This document shows, one piece after another, positions 1 to 8,032 of a DNA stretch of 64,000 nucleotides; position 1 is the stretch's first letter; each line of letters begins with the position of its first letter. The stretch is taken from assembly GCF_016862895.1 (NCBI RefSeq), contig NZ_BONV01000004.1, forward strand, positions 248,001 to 312,000, in the 5' to 3' direction. Both the position numbers and the translations under genes were made by a program. Source of the stretch: Planotetraspora kaengkrachanensis. Lineage in GTDB: Bacteria > Actinomycetota > Actinomycetes > Streptosporangiales > Streptosporangiaceae. Under the pieces are notes generated by a model that ran no database searches, was not told where the DNA came from, and saw only the letters and a program-made list of their open reading frames with translations.

Positions 1-53
1 AGGACGAGGCACGCCGGGCGGTGCGGGACCATCTGCGGTGGCGCGAATCGTGA
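1..53 (+). CDS. 3' end of an upstream gene (partial)
   Basis: An open frame enters at the left edge and ends at a TGA at 51-53. The last residues read DEARRAVRDHLRWRES, an Arg-rich amphipathic helix of the kind that ends many regulators, including FCD-type GntR proteins. Too little is present to name a family. The frame is inferred from composition only. Confidence 0.4.
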   Translation, partial: DEARRAVRDHLRWRES

Positions 54-96
54 CCTCTCTTGCACGGAGCGCCCACAAGTCGTCACAATCGCGCCC

Positions 97-459
97 ATGC
101 ACGGCAACGCAGTGCCGGATTCCTATGTCTATGTCACCGAAGAGGGCGTCGCCCGTCACTACTCCGACGGCAGCGTCGAGGCCCTCGCGTGGGAGGACGT
201 CGCGGAGGTCCGGGTCGGCGGGCTGGCACCGGCAGAGGACCGGCCCGACGTGCTCATCGTCCTTCTCGACCGCGACGGGGAGGGCTGCGTCGTCCCCCGG
301 TCGGCGACCGACGCCGGCTTCCTCGCCCGGCTGAGATACCTGCCCGACTTCGACCTCGAACGGCTGCGCACGGCACTGGATTCGGCCGGCGACGCTTACG
401 TGGTCGTCTGGCGCAGTCCCGATCCGCCTTCCCCGTTACCCGACCTCGAATACGACTGA
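97..459 (+). CDS. Small hypothetical protein
   Basis: A 120-residue acidic protein of no family I can name. It opens with a beta-rich stretch (SYVYVTEEGVARHYSDGS, then EALAWEDVAEVRV) in which the pattern 'signal, then W-E-D-V' resembles PH-like small actinobacterial proteins. There is no signal peptide, membrane segment or obvious catalytic motif. The ATG at 97 has no clear Shine-Dalgarno sequence, so translation may be leaderless or start nearby. It lies tail-to-tail with the crotonase gene, 12 bases away. GC-rich third positions support it as a real gene. Function unknown. Confidence 0.65.
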   Translation: MHGNAVPDSYVYVTEEGVARHYSDGSVEALAWEDVAEVRVGGLAPAEDRPDVLIVLLDRDGEGCVVPRSATDAGFLARLRYLPDFDLERLRTALDSAGDAYVVVWRSPDPPSPLPDLEYD

Positions 460-471
460 GCCCTCCCGCTC

Positions 472-1236
472 TCAGGCGCCGTGCCGCCCGCCACCGGCAC
501 GGAACCTCTCCACCCCGGCCAGGCCTTCGGCCCGCATGGCGTCCAGCGACGCGAGGCCGTGCCGGAACTCGCCGGCCATGGCCTCGTCCTCCGGCAACCC
601 CTCCTGCTCGAGCGCGGCCAGGCGGTCCTGACGCAGGCACACCTGGGGAAGCTCCGCGAGTTGCGCGGCGAGCGCCTCGGCGGCCTCGCGTGCCGTGCCG
701 GCCGGGACCAGCCGGTTGACCAGGCCGATGTCCAGCGCCTCCCGCGCGGGCACGGCCCGGCCCGTGAGGATCAGATCCAGCGCACGTCCCGTGCCGATGA
801 GGCGCGGCAGCCGCACGGTGCCGCCGTCGATGAGCGGCACGCCCCACCTGCGGCAGAAGACGCCGAACGTCGCGTCCTCGGCGGCGACGCGCAGGTCGCA
901 CCACAGGGCCAGCTCCAGACCTCCCGCGACGGCGTAACCCTCGACCGCGGCGACGACCGGCTTGGACAGGCGCATCCTGGTGGGACCCATGGGCCCGTCG
1001 CCGTCCGGTTCGACCCGGTTGCCGCGGTCGGTGCCCACCGCATGGAGGTCGGCGCCCGAACAGAACGTGCCCCCCTCGCCCCACAACACGGCGACGGACG
1101 CGCTCTCGTCGTCCTCGAACGCGTGGAACGCGTCCGCGAGCGCCGTCGCGGTGGCCAGGTCGACCGCGTTGCGGACGTCGGGCCTACTCAGGACTACGGT
1201 CGTCACCGGGCCGCGCCGGTCGATGCGTACGGACAT
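472..1236 (-). CDS. Enoyl-CoA hydratase/isomerase family protein
   Basis: A crotonase-fold protein of 254 residues, normal for the family. The ATG at 1236 (MSVRIDRRGPVTTVVLSRP) begins exactly at the usual first beta strand; the reading frame stays open upstream, but that extension is Arg-rich and unlike the family. The oxyanion-hole elements are visible: GTFCSGADL near residue 60 and AGGLELALWCDLRVA near residue 105. The Glu in GGLELA matches one catalytic Glu of enoyl-CoA hydratase. The second catalytic Glu, expected in a QPE-like motif, falls in CRRWGVPLIDGG and is not conserved. The protein may therefore be an isomerase, hydrolase or other crotonase rather than a true hydratase. It acts on acyl-CoA thioesters in the cytoplasm. 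It stands alone, divergent from the exopolysaccharide locus. Confidence 0.85.
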   Translation of the reverse strand: MSVRIDRRGPVTTVVLSRPDVRNAVDLATATALADAFHAFEDDESASVAVLWGEGGTFCSGADLHAVGTDRGNRVEPDGDGPMGPTRMRLSKPVVAAVEGYAVAGGLELALWCDLRVAAEDATFGVFCRRWGVPLIDGGTVRLPRLIGTGRALDLILTGRAVPAREALDIGLVNRLVPAGTAREAAEALAAQLAELPQVCLRQDRLAALEQEGLPEDEAMAGEFRHGLASLDAMRAEGLAGVERFRAGGGRHGA

Positions 1237-1616
1237 ATCGAAAATGTAGTTCCGCGCGCCTTCGGTCCCAAGTCTCCCTACGCTTGTGCGTCGGCGAGGG
1301 AGACGGCCACGTCGAACCGGCCTGAGCACAGGTTTCGGCCGACGGGGCCGCATCGAACCATCTTCCACGCCATTTCCGGACGGGTGAACCGCGGCGGTAT
1401 TTCATGCTAATGGGGCACTGTTGGACCGTTCCGTCAAGCCATATCGGCCGCTTCACCGCGGCCGATTGTGGACAGTGATCACCGTTCCATCCCGTCCGGT
1501 CGCTCTTTAGTATCGATCTGGGTGCCCGGCCCTGGAACGCCTGAGTTCCCTGTGAACCGTTGGGATGCTTTATGCGTCAATCTCCTGCACACTCCAGCGA
1601 CTAAGGGCGTGGTGAG
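1237..1616. other. Intergenic region before the exopolysaccharide locus
   Basis: 380 bases between the divergent crotonase and priming transferase genes, with no convincing ORF. It holds a perfect 7-bp hairpin CGGCCGC/GCGGCCG (1445-1451 and 1458-1464), followed at once by TTGTGGACAG, which is one mismatch from a DnaA box. The promoter of the first exopolysaccharide gene probably lies here, but no sigma-factor consensus stands out. Confidence 0.4.
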
Positions 1617-3086
1617 ATGGAAGCTCGTGCGGGGCTGCCCGAACCTCCGGTGGTTCCCCTTGACGTCGTTGTGCGGTCGTCGCCCAGCATGTGGACCGCC
1701 TCCTACCGCAAGGTTCTGGTAGCGGGCGACCTGCTCTCCGCGGTTATCGCCTTCTCCGTCGTCGAGCTCACCCGGTTGTGGGTAGGGGCGTTCATCCCGC
1801 TCTACGACATCTACTTCGGGCTCGCCCTCACGGCCATCTGGCCCTTGACCATGGGGATGGCCGGCGGATATCGCAAGCGCGCCCACGGAGAGGGCACCGC
1901 CGAGTTCCGCGCCGTCACCGAGGGCGGCGTGGGCCTGATCGCCGTCGTCGCCATCGGCGCGTACGCCACGCAGACGATGATCGCCAGAAGCTACGTCATG
2001 GCGATGTTGCCGCTCGCCATCTTTCTGACGCTGTTGTTCCGGCACCAGATGCGCAAGCGCCTGCACCGCGCCCGCACCAACGGTGAGTACATGCGGCGGG
2101 TGGTGGCCGTCGGCCACCGGGCCTCCGTCATCGACCTCGTGATGCAGTTCAGGCGTCAGCCGTACCACGGCATGCGGGTGGTGGCCGCGTGCCTGCCGTA
2201 CGGAGCGGACGGAGAGCAGATGCTCGACGTCGACGGCGTGCCGGTGCTCGGCGACTTCGGCGACGTGCCCGCGATCGTCGACATGGTCGCGGCCGACACG
2301 GTCGCCGTGCTCGCGTGCCCGGAACTGGACGGCACCGCCCTGCGCCGTCTCGCCTGGGGAATCGAGTCCAGGGGCGCCGACCTGTTCGTCGCGCCCGCCC
2401 TCATGGACGTCGCCGGCCCCCGCATCAGCGTGCGGCCCGTCGCGGGCATGCCGCTGCTGCACGTGGAGCATCCCGACATCAACGGCATCCGCCAGGCCGT
2501 CAAGAGCGCGTTCGACAAGGTCGTCGCCTCGCTGGCGCTGTTCATCCTGGCCGTGCCCATGCTGGTCATCGCCGTCATGATCCGGGCGACGTCCCCCGGC
2601 AAGGCGCTGTTCCGGCAGACCAGAGTGGGACGCCACGGTCGTGAGTTCCAGGTCCTGAAGTTCCGGACGATGGTCGCCGACGCCGAGCGTCTCAAGCATG
2701 TTCTTCTTCAAGAGAACGAGTCGGACGGCGTGCTCTTCAAAATGAGGAACGATCCACGGATCACCGGGGTCGGCGGTCTGCTCCGACGCTACTCCCTGGA
2801 CGAGCTGCCCCAGCTTCTCAACGTCCTGCGCGGGGAGATGTCGCTCGTCGGCCCCCGGCCGCCGCTCCCCGCCGAGGTCGCCCAGTACGGCACCGACGTC
2901 CGCCGCCGCCTCGTGGTCAAGCCGGGGATGACGGGATTGTGGCAGGTGAGCGGCAGGTCCGACCTGTCATGGGAAGAATCGGTCCGCCTCGACCTGCGTT
3001 ATGTGGAGAATTGGTCCCTTATGTTGGATCTCCAGGTCTTATGGAAGACCTGGTCGGCGGTCACCCGTGGAGAAGGGGCTTACTGA
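1617..3086 (+). CDS. Polyprenyl glycosylphosphotransferase (priming enzyme of exopolysaccharide synthesis)
   Basis: A 489-residue membrane protein of the WcaJ/CpsE (PNPT) family. Members transfer a sugar-1-phosphate, usually glucose or galactose, from a nucleotide sugar to undecaprenyl phosphate and so start repeat-unit assembly on the cytoplasmic face of the membrane. The N-terminal part has about four hydrophobic segments, followed by a CoA-binding-like central domain (HRASVIDLVMQF onward). A final membrane helix lies near residues 300-322, and the catalytic bacterial sugar transferase domain follows: KFRTM with acidic residues, then DELPQLLNVLRGEMSLVGPRP and the terminal KPGMTGLWQVSGRS motif. 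The C-terminus is intact (TWSAVTRGEGAY). The stop is followed one base later by the TTG start of rmlA, so the two are co-transcribed. Sugar specificity cannot be read from the sequence. Confidence 0.93.
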   Translation: MEARAGLPEPPVVPLDVVVRSSPSMWTASYRKVLVAGDLLSAVIAFSVVELTRLWVGAFIPLYDIYFGLALTAIWPLTMGMAGGYRKRAHGEGTAEFRAVTEGGVGLIAVVAIGAYATQTMIARSYVMAMLPLAIFLTLLFRHQMRKRLHRARTNGEYMRRVVAVGHRASVIDLVMQFRRQPYHGMRVVAACLPYGADGEQMLDVDGVPVLGDFGDVPAIVDMVAADTVAVLACPELDGTALRRLAWGIESRGADLFVAPALMDVAGPRISVRPVAGMPLLHVEHPDINGIRQAVKSAFDKVVASLALFILAVPMLVIAVMIRATSPGKALFRQTRVGRHGREFQVLKFRTMVADAERLKHVLLQENESDGVLFKMRNDPRITGVGGLLRRYSLDELPQLLNVLRGEMSLVGPRPPLPAEVAQYGTDVRRRLVVKPGMTGLWQVSGRSDLSWEESVRLDLRYVENWSLMLDLQVLWKTWSAVTRGEGAY

Positions 3087-3087
3087 G

Positions 3088-4152
3088 TTGAAGGCGCTCG
3101 TCCTGGCCGGCGGATCAGGTACCCGGCTCAGGCCCATCACTCACACCCAGGCGAAGCAGTTGGTGCCGGTCGCCAACAAGCCTGTCCTGTTCTACGGCCT
3201 CGAGGCCATCGCCTCGGCCGGCATCAAGGACGTCGGCATCGTGGTGGGGGACACGCAGGCCGAGATCGAGGCCGCGGTCGGGGACGGCTCGGCCTTCGGT
3301 CTCCAGGTGACCTACCTCCGGCAGGCGGCGCCGCTGGGGCTGGCGCACGCCGTCCTCATCGCACGTGACTACCTGGCCGACGACGACTTCGTGATGTACC
3401 TCGGGGACAACTTCATCGTCGGAGGGATCGACGGCCTGGTCGAGCGCTTCCGCGCCGAGCGCCCGAGCGCCCAGATCATGCTGACCAAGGTCCCGGACCC
3501 GCGGCAGTTCGGAGTCGCCGAACTCGACGCAACCGGCAGGGTCGTGGGCCTCGAGGAGAAGCCCCGTGAGCCCAGGAGCGACCTGGCCCTGGTGGGCGTC
3601 TACCTGTTCACCCCCGCGGTCCACGAGGCCGTCGCCACGCTGAAGCCGTCCGGGCGGGGGGAACTGGAGATCACCGACGCCATCCAGTCGCTGATCGACG
3701 CCGGGCACGACGTGCAGCCGGCGCTGATCTCCGGTTACTGGAAGGACACGGGCAACGTCGCCGACATGCTGGAGGTCAACCGGCTCGTGCTGGAGTCGCT
3801 CGAGCCGCGCCTGGACGGAGACGTCGAGGACTCCGAACTCATCGGCCGGGTGGTCGTCGAGGCGGGCGCCTCCGTGCGCGGCTCCCGGATCGTCGGCCCG
3901 GTCGTCATCGGCGCCGGAACCGTCATCACGGACTCCTACGTCGGGCCGTTCACATCGGTGGCCAAGGACTGCCGCATCAGCCACAGCGAGATCGAGTACT
4001 CGATCCTGCTCGCCCGTTCGTCGATCGACGGCGTCCACAGGATCGAGGCCTCACTGATCGGCCACGACGTGGAGGTCACCCCAGCGCCCAGAACGCCCAA
4101 GGCGCATCGTCTGGTGCTGGGGGACCACAGCAAGGTGCAGATCAGCTCCTGA
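3088..4152 (+). CDS. rmlA: Glucose-1-phosphate thymidylyltransferase (long form)
   Basis: Makes dTDP-glucose from glucose-1-phosphate and dTTP, the first step of dTDP-L-rhamnose synthesis. The product starts KALVLAGGSGTRLRP, the nucleotide-binding loop of the family, with the downstream motifs LGDNF and EEKPREP. The TTG at 3088 puts the product exactly at the family N-terminus and follows a purine-rich GGAGAAGGGG. At 354 residues it is the long form: an extra C-terminal left-handed beta-helix (hexapeptide repeats such as VVVEAGASVRGSRIVGPVVIG) follows the catalytic domain. This form is common in actinobacteria and antibiotic-sugar pathways. It sits one base after the priming transferase and convergent with the oxygenase-like gene, sharing a short CTGAGG/CCTCAG hairpin at 4149-4169. 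Confidence 0.93.
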   Translation: MKALVLAGGSGTRLRPITHTQAKQLVPVANKPVLFYGLEAIASAGIKDVGIVVGDTQAEIEAAVGDGSAFGLQVTYLRQAAPLGLAHAVLIARDYLADDDFVMYLGDNFIVGGIDGLVERFRAERPSAQIMLTKVPDPRQFGVAELDATGRVVGLEEKPREPRSDLALVGVYLFTPAVHEAVATLKPSGRGELEITDAIQSLIDAGHDVQPALISGYWKDTGNVADMLEVNRLVLESLEPRLDGDVEDSELIGRVVVEAGASVRGSRIVGPVVIGAGTVITDSYVGPFTSVAKDCRISHSEIEYSILLARSSIDGVHRIEASLIGHDVEVTPAPRTPKAHRLVLGDHSKVQISS

Positions 4153-4165
4153 GGGCCGACGCGCC

Positions 4166-5068
4166 TCAGTTCGTGCGGGCGTGCTCCTCGGCCTCGGCCT
4201 CGTACTCGAGCGCCAGGTCCTCCGGCATCTCCGCGAGGTCGGTCGAGCGCTTGAAGTCACGCAGGGTCGTGCCCGTGCACCGGGCGTCCACGTTGGGCGC
4301 CGCACGACGCGCCCGCACGTCGTCGACGTTGACCGTGCGGAAGTCGATGCTGAAGCGGGTGCGGCCCGAGGTGTTCGGGACCGTCGAGTGGAGCTGCGCA
4401 CCGGAGAACAGCATCATGCCGCCGGCGTCGGGCACCACGCGAACCTGCGGGTCGAGCTCGATCTCCTCTTCCGGCTTGGGCTGCTCGCGGGTGTCCGAGT
4501 GGATGTGCTGCGAGGCCGTGACCCGGGACGAGCGGTTCCACTCGGCGTAGTCGTACCGCGCGCTGCCGTTGGCGACAGGACGGTCGAAGTACTTCGGGTG
4601 GAAGGCCATCACGTTGTCCGCGACGACCGGGTAGATCGGGATCCACCAGTTGACCTGGTTGAACGGGGCGGAGTACCAGCAGTCGCGGTGCGGGTGGAAG
4701 GCGTAGGAGATGCCCGAGGTGAGGTAGTCGTTGGAGGTCGAGGTGCGCAGGCGGGGCACGTCGAAATAGGTGCGGTCCAGCTCGCAGCCGAGCTCCTCCA
4801 TGACCAGGGGCAGCAGCTTCTTGCACTGGGGATGGTGGATGAACCGGGGCTTGAGCTGCGAGAGCAGGGCCGCGAACTCCTCCACGGGCATTTCGAACTG
4901 TGCCGTCTCCGGGTCGCGGCCGCCGAACGCCTCCTCGATCAGTTCGCGCGCGAAACCGATCAGCTCCGTCGAGGACGCCGAAGCCGGGTAGACGAACACG
5001 TCGCCCTTGTAGAGGAGCGACCGCCGCGTCTCCTCGTCGACGCCACTGTTCGAGTGCACTGTGGTCAT
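4166..5068 (-). CDS. Fe(II)/2-oxoglutarate-dependent oxygenase-like (PhyH-related) protein
   Basis: A cytoplasmic protein of 300 residues. It looks like a double-stranded beta-helix oxygenase of the phytanoyl-CoA dioxygenase group. The putative HxD metal pair is HPHRD (in SYAFHPHRDCWYSAP), and a distal H with a downstream R is in AQLHSTVPNTSGRTRFSIDFR, spaced as expected for Fe and 2-oxoglutarate binding. The Trp-rich stretch NQVNWWIPIYPV and the acidic tail (EYEAEAEEHARTN) are distinctive. It lies inside the exopolysaccharide locus between rmlA and a secreted beta-helix protein, so hydroxylation or oxidation of a sugar nucleotide or lipid-linked precursor is possible, but the substrate is unknown. 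The upstream purines GGGAGAACTTTCACC precede the ATG at a workable distance. Confidence 0.72.
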   Translation of the reverse strand: MTTVHSNSGVDEETRRSLLYKGDVFVYPASASSTELIGFARELIEEAFGGRDPETAQFEMPVEEFAALLSQLKPRFIHHPQCKKLLPLVMEELGCELDRTYFDVPRLRTSTSNDYLTSGISYAFHPHRDCWYSAPFNQVNWWIPIYPVVADNVMAFHPKYFDRPVANGSARYDYAEWNRSSRVTASQHIHSDTREQPKPEEEIELDPQVRVVPDAGGMMLFSGAQLHSTVPNTSGRTRFSIDFRTVNVDDVRARRAAPNVDARCTGTTLRDFKRSTDLAEMPEDLALEYEAEAEEHARTN

Positions 5069-5164
5069 GGTGAAAGTTCTCCCTCGTCTCGCATGCCGCG
5101 TCGCATGCTAGTCACCGACAGTCGATAGGACGCGCCCGCGGGATCACCGGATTACGCGCCCGGG

Positions 5165-6739
5165 TCAGCCTTCGCAGGGCAGCGAACCGATTGTGGACGT
5201 GACCCGGTACCGGCTGTCGATGGTGACCAGCTTGTTACCGGACCACGTGGTGTTTCCGCAGTCGGAGTCGCTCGGCCCGTAGTCCCATGACTTGTTGACC
5301 ACCAGGTTGTTCTTCGCGACGGTCCCGTCCGAGGCGCGCAACCGGATCGTGTAGGTGCCGCCGATCAGCAGGTTGTTCGTGACGGAGACGCCCGTGCTCG
5401 AGTCCACCAGGAAGACCGGCGCCGTGTGGTCGGGGGCGTCGCTCTGGTCGACGGTGTTGTGGTCGAAGATCAGGCCGTCACCGCGTCCGACCGTCTGGAT
5501 GCCGTCGGAGTGGTCGCCGGAATGCGAGCACAGCTTGAGGAAGGAGTCGCTGATCTTGACGTTGTCGCCGGCGACGCTGACGCCGTCCACGTGGTTGCGG
5601 ATGTGCAGGCCGGTGGCCGTGAACTGGGCGTTCCAGAGGCCCGGTGTGCTGTCACAGCCGCTCTCCGGGCCGATCGTGGAGTCCGAGATGGTGAACGGAT
5701 AGATCTTCCGGTCGTACTCGTTCTTCACGTCGCCGTCGATCAGGCTGTTCCTGACGACGACGTCGGCCGCGGTGATGAGCAGGGTGCCGGTGACGTGGAC
5801 GCCGTCGAGGACGGTCCCGCGCCTGGTGACCCGGTAGGTGTCGCCGGTCATGTTCGAGGCGAGCGTCTTCAGCTTCTTGCCTGCCGGCACACCCGTGCAG
5901 GTCGGCGTCGGGAAGGCCGGGCAGTTCCCGGTCGAGCCCTGTGCCTCGAGAGGCGGCTTCGGCGAGGGAGACGGCGACTTGGAGGGCGACTTGCGCGGAG
6001 TGGGCTTCGGCTTGACCGGCGTCGGAGTGGGCTCGGGGCCGCCGTCGAGCCACCGGTAGATGACGTCGACGTAGTAGTTGTAGTTCTTCGGGTTCCACTG
6101 CGTCGGGAAGCCGCCGCCCTTGCCGTAGCGGTAGACGCCGGTCTTGTCGGCCTCGGACGACAGCGGGCCGGACCGCAGCGAGGTGGCACGCGGCCGGCCC
6201 ACGTAGACGCCGTTCTCCGTGTGGTACGAGACGGTGTACACGTTGCCCTTGGCCACCATGGCGGGTTCGTCGAACGTGGCCTCCTGCCACCCCGTGGCCG
6301 TCTCGTCGGTGAAGGTGACCTTGGCCAGACGGTTGCCGTCCGCGTCCCAGAGGCTGCCGGTGTGCCGGCCCTCCTCGCCGGACGCCTTGTAGAAGCGGAT
6401 GCCCGCCACCCAGCCGTTGCGCGAGACGGTGAAACGCGTGCCGAGTTCGAGGGGCACGTCGTCCGCGTGCCGCGGCACGTTCATCTTGGCGGCCGGCTTC
6501 CAGAAGCTGACCTCTTTCATCTTGGGCGTCACCACCGGCGCCGCGACGACGGATCCGTCCGCGACAGCGGGCCCGTTCGCCTTCGTGGGCTCCGTGCCGC
6601 CCGTCGCCGTCTGCCACACCGCGTACGACGCCGCGCCTGCGAGGACGACGGCGAGCACGGACGCCGTGATCACTCTGGCGCGGCGCCGCGGTGAGCGGTC
6701 CTCCCCGAAATCGTGACGGGAAGAGTGCGAGTGGGCCAT
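5165..6739 (-). CDS. Secreted DUF4082 plus right-handed beta-helix protein
   Basis: A 524-residue exported protein. The ATG at 6739 is preferred because GCGGAGG precedes it by 8 bases. A basic N-terminus (RSPRRRARV) leads into a hydrophobic segment, VITASVLAVVLAGAASYAV, which acts as a signal or anchor. Residues of about 80-240 form a DUF4082 domain (VSFWKPAAKMNVP, GIRFYKASGEEGRHTGSLWD, GVYVGRPRA, NYYVDVIYRW), a jelly-roll-like module found attached to glycan-active proteins. A Pro/Ser/Lys linker follows. The C-terminal 230 residues form a parallel beta-helix (GTVLDGVHVTGTLLITA, NHVDGVSVAGDNVKISDS, HSGDHSDGIQTVG). This half is a clear paralogue of the protein at 23510. Such helices occur in polysaccharide lyases and epimerases, so action on the exported polymer is likely but unproven. 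Confidence 0.85.
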   Translation of the reverse strand: MAHSHSSRHDFGEDRSPRRRARVITASVLAVVLAGAASYAVWQTATGGTEPTKANGPAVADGSVVAAPVVTPKMKEVSFWKPAAKMNVPRHADDVPLELGTRFTVSRNGWVAGIRFYKASGEEGRHTGSLWDADGNRLAKVTFTDETATGWQEATFDEPAMVAKGNVYTVSYHTENGVYVGRPRATSLRSGPLSSEADKTGVYRYGKGGGFPTQWNPKNYNYYVDVIYRWLDGGPEPTPTPVKPKPTPRKSPSKSPSPSPKPPLEAQGSTGNCPAFPTPTCTGVPAGKKLKTLASNMTGDTYRVTRRGTVLDGVHVTGTLLITAADVVVRNSLIDGDVKNEYDRKIYPFTISDSTIGPESGCDSTPGLWNAQFTATGLHIRNHVDGVSVAGDNVKISDSFLKLCSHSGDHSDGIQTVGRGDGLIFDHNTVDQSDAPDHTAPVFLVDSSTGVSVTNNLLIGGTYTIRLRASDGTVAKNNLVVNKSWDYGPSDSDCGNTTWSGNKLVTIDSRYRVTSTIGSLPCEG

Positions 6740-7005
6740 GTCTGGAGACCTCCGCGCCTGTGCGCCCGGTTCGATGTCGCTCTGCCGGACCGTTTTCCAA
6801 CCGACCGCAGGGCCATTGGCCATTGTGACGGTAGTGATAACAGTCGCGCATCAATCTTGCCGACATTTCCCGTCCTGTCCACTTAAGACCGAAAGGGGAG
6901 CCAACCGATTCCGCGGATAAGGAGTCGCTATATCCGTTGGGCATGTCCGGAGCCGACATGCGGCAGAATCACGTCCGAGGTCTCAGTCGACAGGTTGGAT
7001 CCCCA

Positions 7006-7977
7006 GTGAAGCTTCTCGTCACCGGTGGTGCCGGATTCATCGGTTCCCACTACGTCCGTACGGTTCTCACCGGCGGCTACCCCGCGTTCGCCGGGGCGTC
7101 GGTCACGGTCCTCGACCGTCTGACCTACGCAGGCAACCTGAGCAACCTCGCTCCCGTCGAGGGCGGCTACGACTTCGTCCAGGGCGACGTCTGCGACGCC
7201 GACCTGCTCGCCGAGGTCGTCCCCGGGCACGACGTGGTCGTGCACTTCGCCGCGGAATCGCACGTGGACCGCTCGATCGACGGTGGGGCGGACTTCGTCC
7301 GTACGAACGTCCTCGGGACGCAGGCGCTCATGGAGGCCTGCCTGGCGGCCAAGGTGAGCCGGGTGGTCCAGGTCTCGACCGACGAGGTCTACGGCTCGAT
7401 CGAGACCGGGTCCTGGGACGAGAGCGCGCCGCTGGCCCCGCGCTCGCCGTACTCGGCCTCCAAGGCGGGCGCCGACCTCATCGCCCGCGCGTACGCGGTG
7501 ACCCACGGCCTGCCGGTCTCGATCACCCGGTGCGGCAACAACTACGGGCCGTACCAGTTCCCCGAGAAGGTCATCCCGCTGTTCATCACCAACCTGCTCA
7601 CCGGAGGCTCCGTCCCGCTCTACGGCGACGGCGGCAACATCCGGGACTGGGTGCACGTGGACGACCACTGCCGGGGCATCCAGCTCGTGGCCGAAGTGGG
7701 CGAGCCCGGCGAGATCTACCACATCGCGGGCACGGCCGAGCTGACCAACCTGGAGCTCACCAAGCGCCTGCTCGCCGAGCTCGACGCCTCCTTCGACCGG
7801 GTCGAGCGCGTCGCCGACCGGAAGGGGCACGACCGGCGTTACTCGCTGGACGACGCCAAGCTGCGCGCCCTCGGGTACGCCCCCCGGGTCGGCTTCGACG
7901 AGGGCATCTCGGAGACCGTCCAGTGGTACGTCGACAACCCGTCGTGGTGGAAGCCGCTGCGGTCGGACGCCGTCTGA
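7006..7977 (+). CDS. rmlB: dTDP-glucose 4,6-dehydratase
   Basis: Second step of dTDP-L-rhamnose synthesis: NAD+-dependent conversion of dTDP-glucose to dTDP-4-keto-6-deoxyglucose. The extended SDR features are all present: KLLVTGGAGFIGSHYVR at the N-terminus for NAD binding, the STDEVYG motif carrying the catalytic Thr-Asp-Glu, and YSASK with the catalytic Tyr-Lys. NNYGPYQFPEKVIPLF completes the family signature. The GTG at 7006 gives the usual N-terminus and a 323-residue product, normal for the family. Upstream in-frame ATGs at 6943 and 6958 would add an atypical extension. No strong ribosome binding site precedes 7006, so the start is less certain than the function. It is followed by rmlD after 55 bases. 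Confidence 0.94.
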   Translation: MKLLVTGGAGFIGSHYVRTVLTGGYPAFAGASVTVLDRLTYAGNLSNLAPVEGGYDFVQGDVCDADLLAEVVPGHDVVVHFAAESHVDRSIDGGADFVRTNVLGTQALMEACLAAKVSRVVQVSTDEVYGSIETGSWDESAPLAPRSPYSASKAGADLIARAYAVTHGLPVSITRCGNNYGPYQFPEKVIPLFITNLLTGGSVPLYGDGGNIRDWVHVDDHCRGIQLVAEVGEPGEIYHIAGTAELTNLELTKRLLAELDASFDRVERVADRKGHDRRYSLDDAKLRALGYAPRVGFDEGISETVQWYVDNPSWWKPLRSDAV

Positions 7978-8032
7978 CCGGCGTGCCCTGACCGACGCGA
8001 CTGATCGACACCCACTGACCACGGAGGCGTCA

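Noticed and set aside
1466..1475. DnaA-box-like TTGTGGACAG before the first exopolysaccharide gene
   Set aside because: Single copy with one mismatch and no neighbouring boxes.
3001..3087. Earlier ATG start for rmlA at 3001
   Set aside because: It would add 29 residues inside the end of the priming transferase gene; the TTG at 3088 gives the exact family N-terminus.
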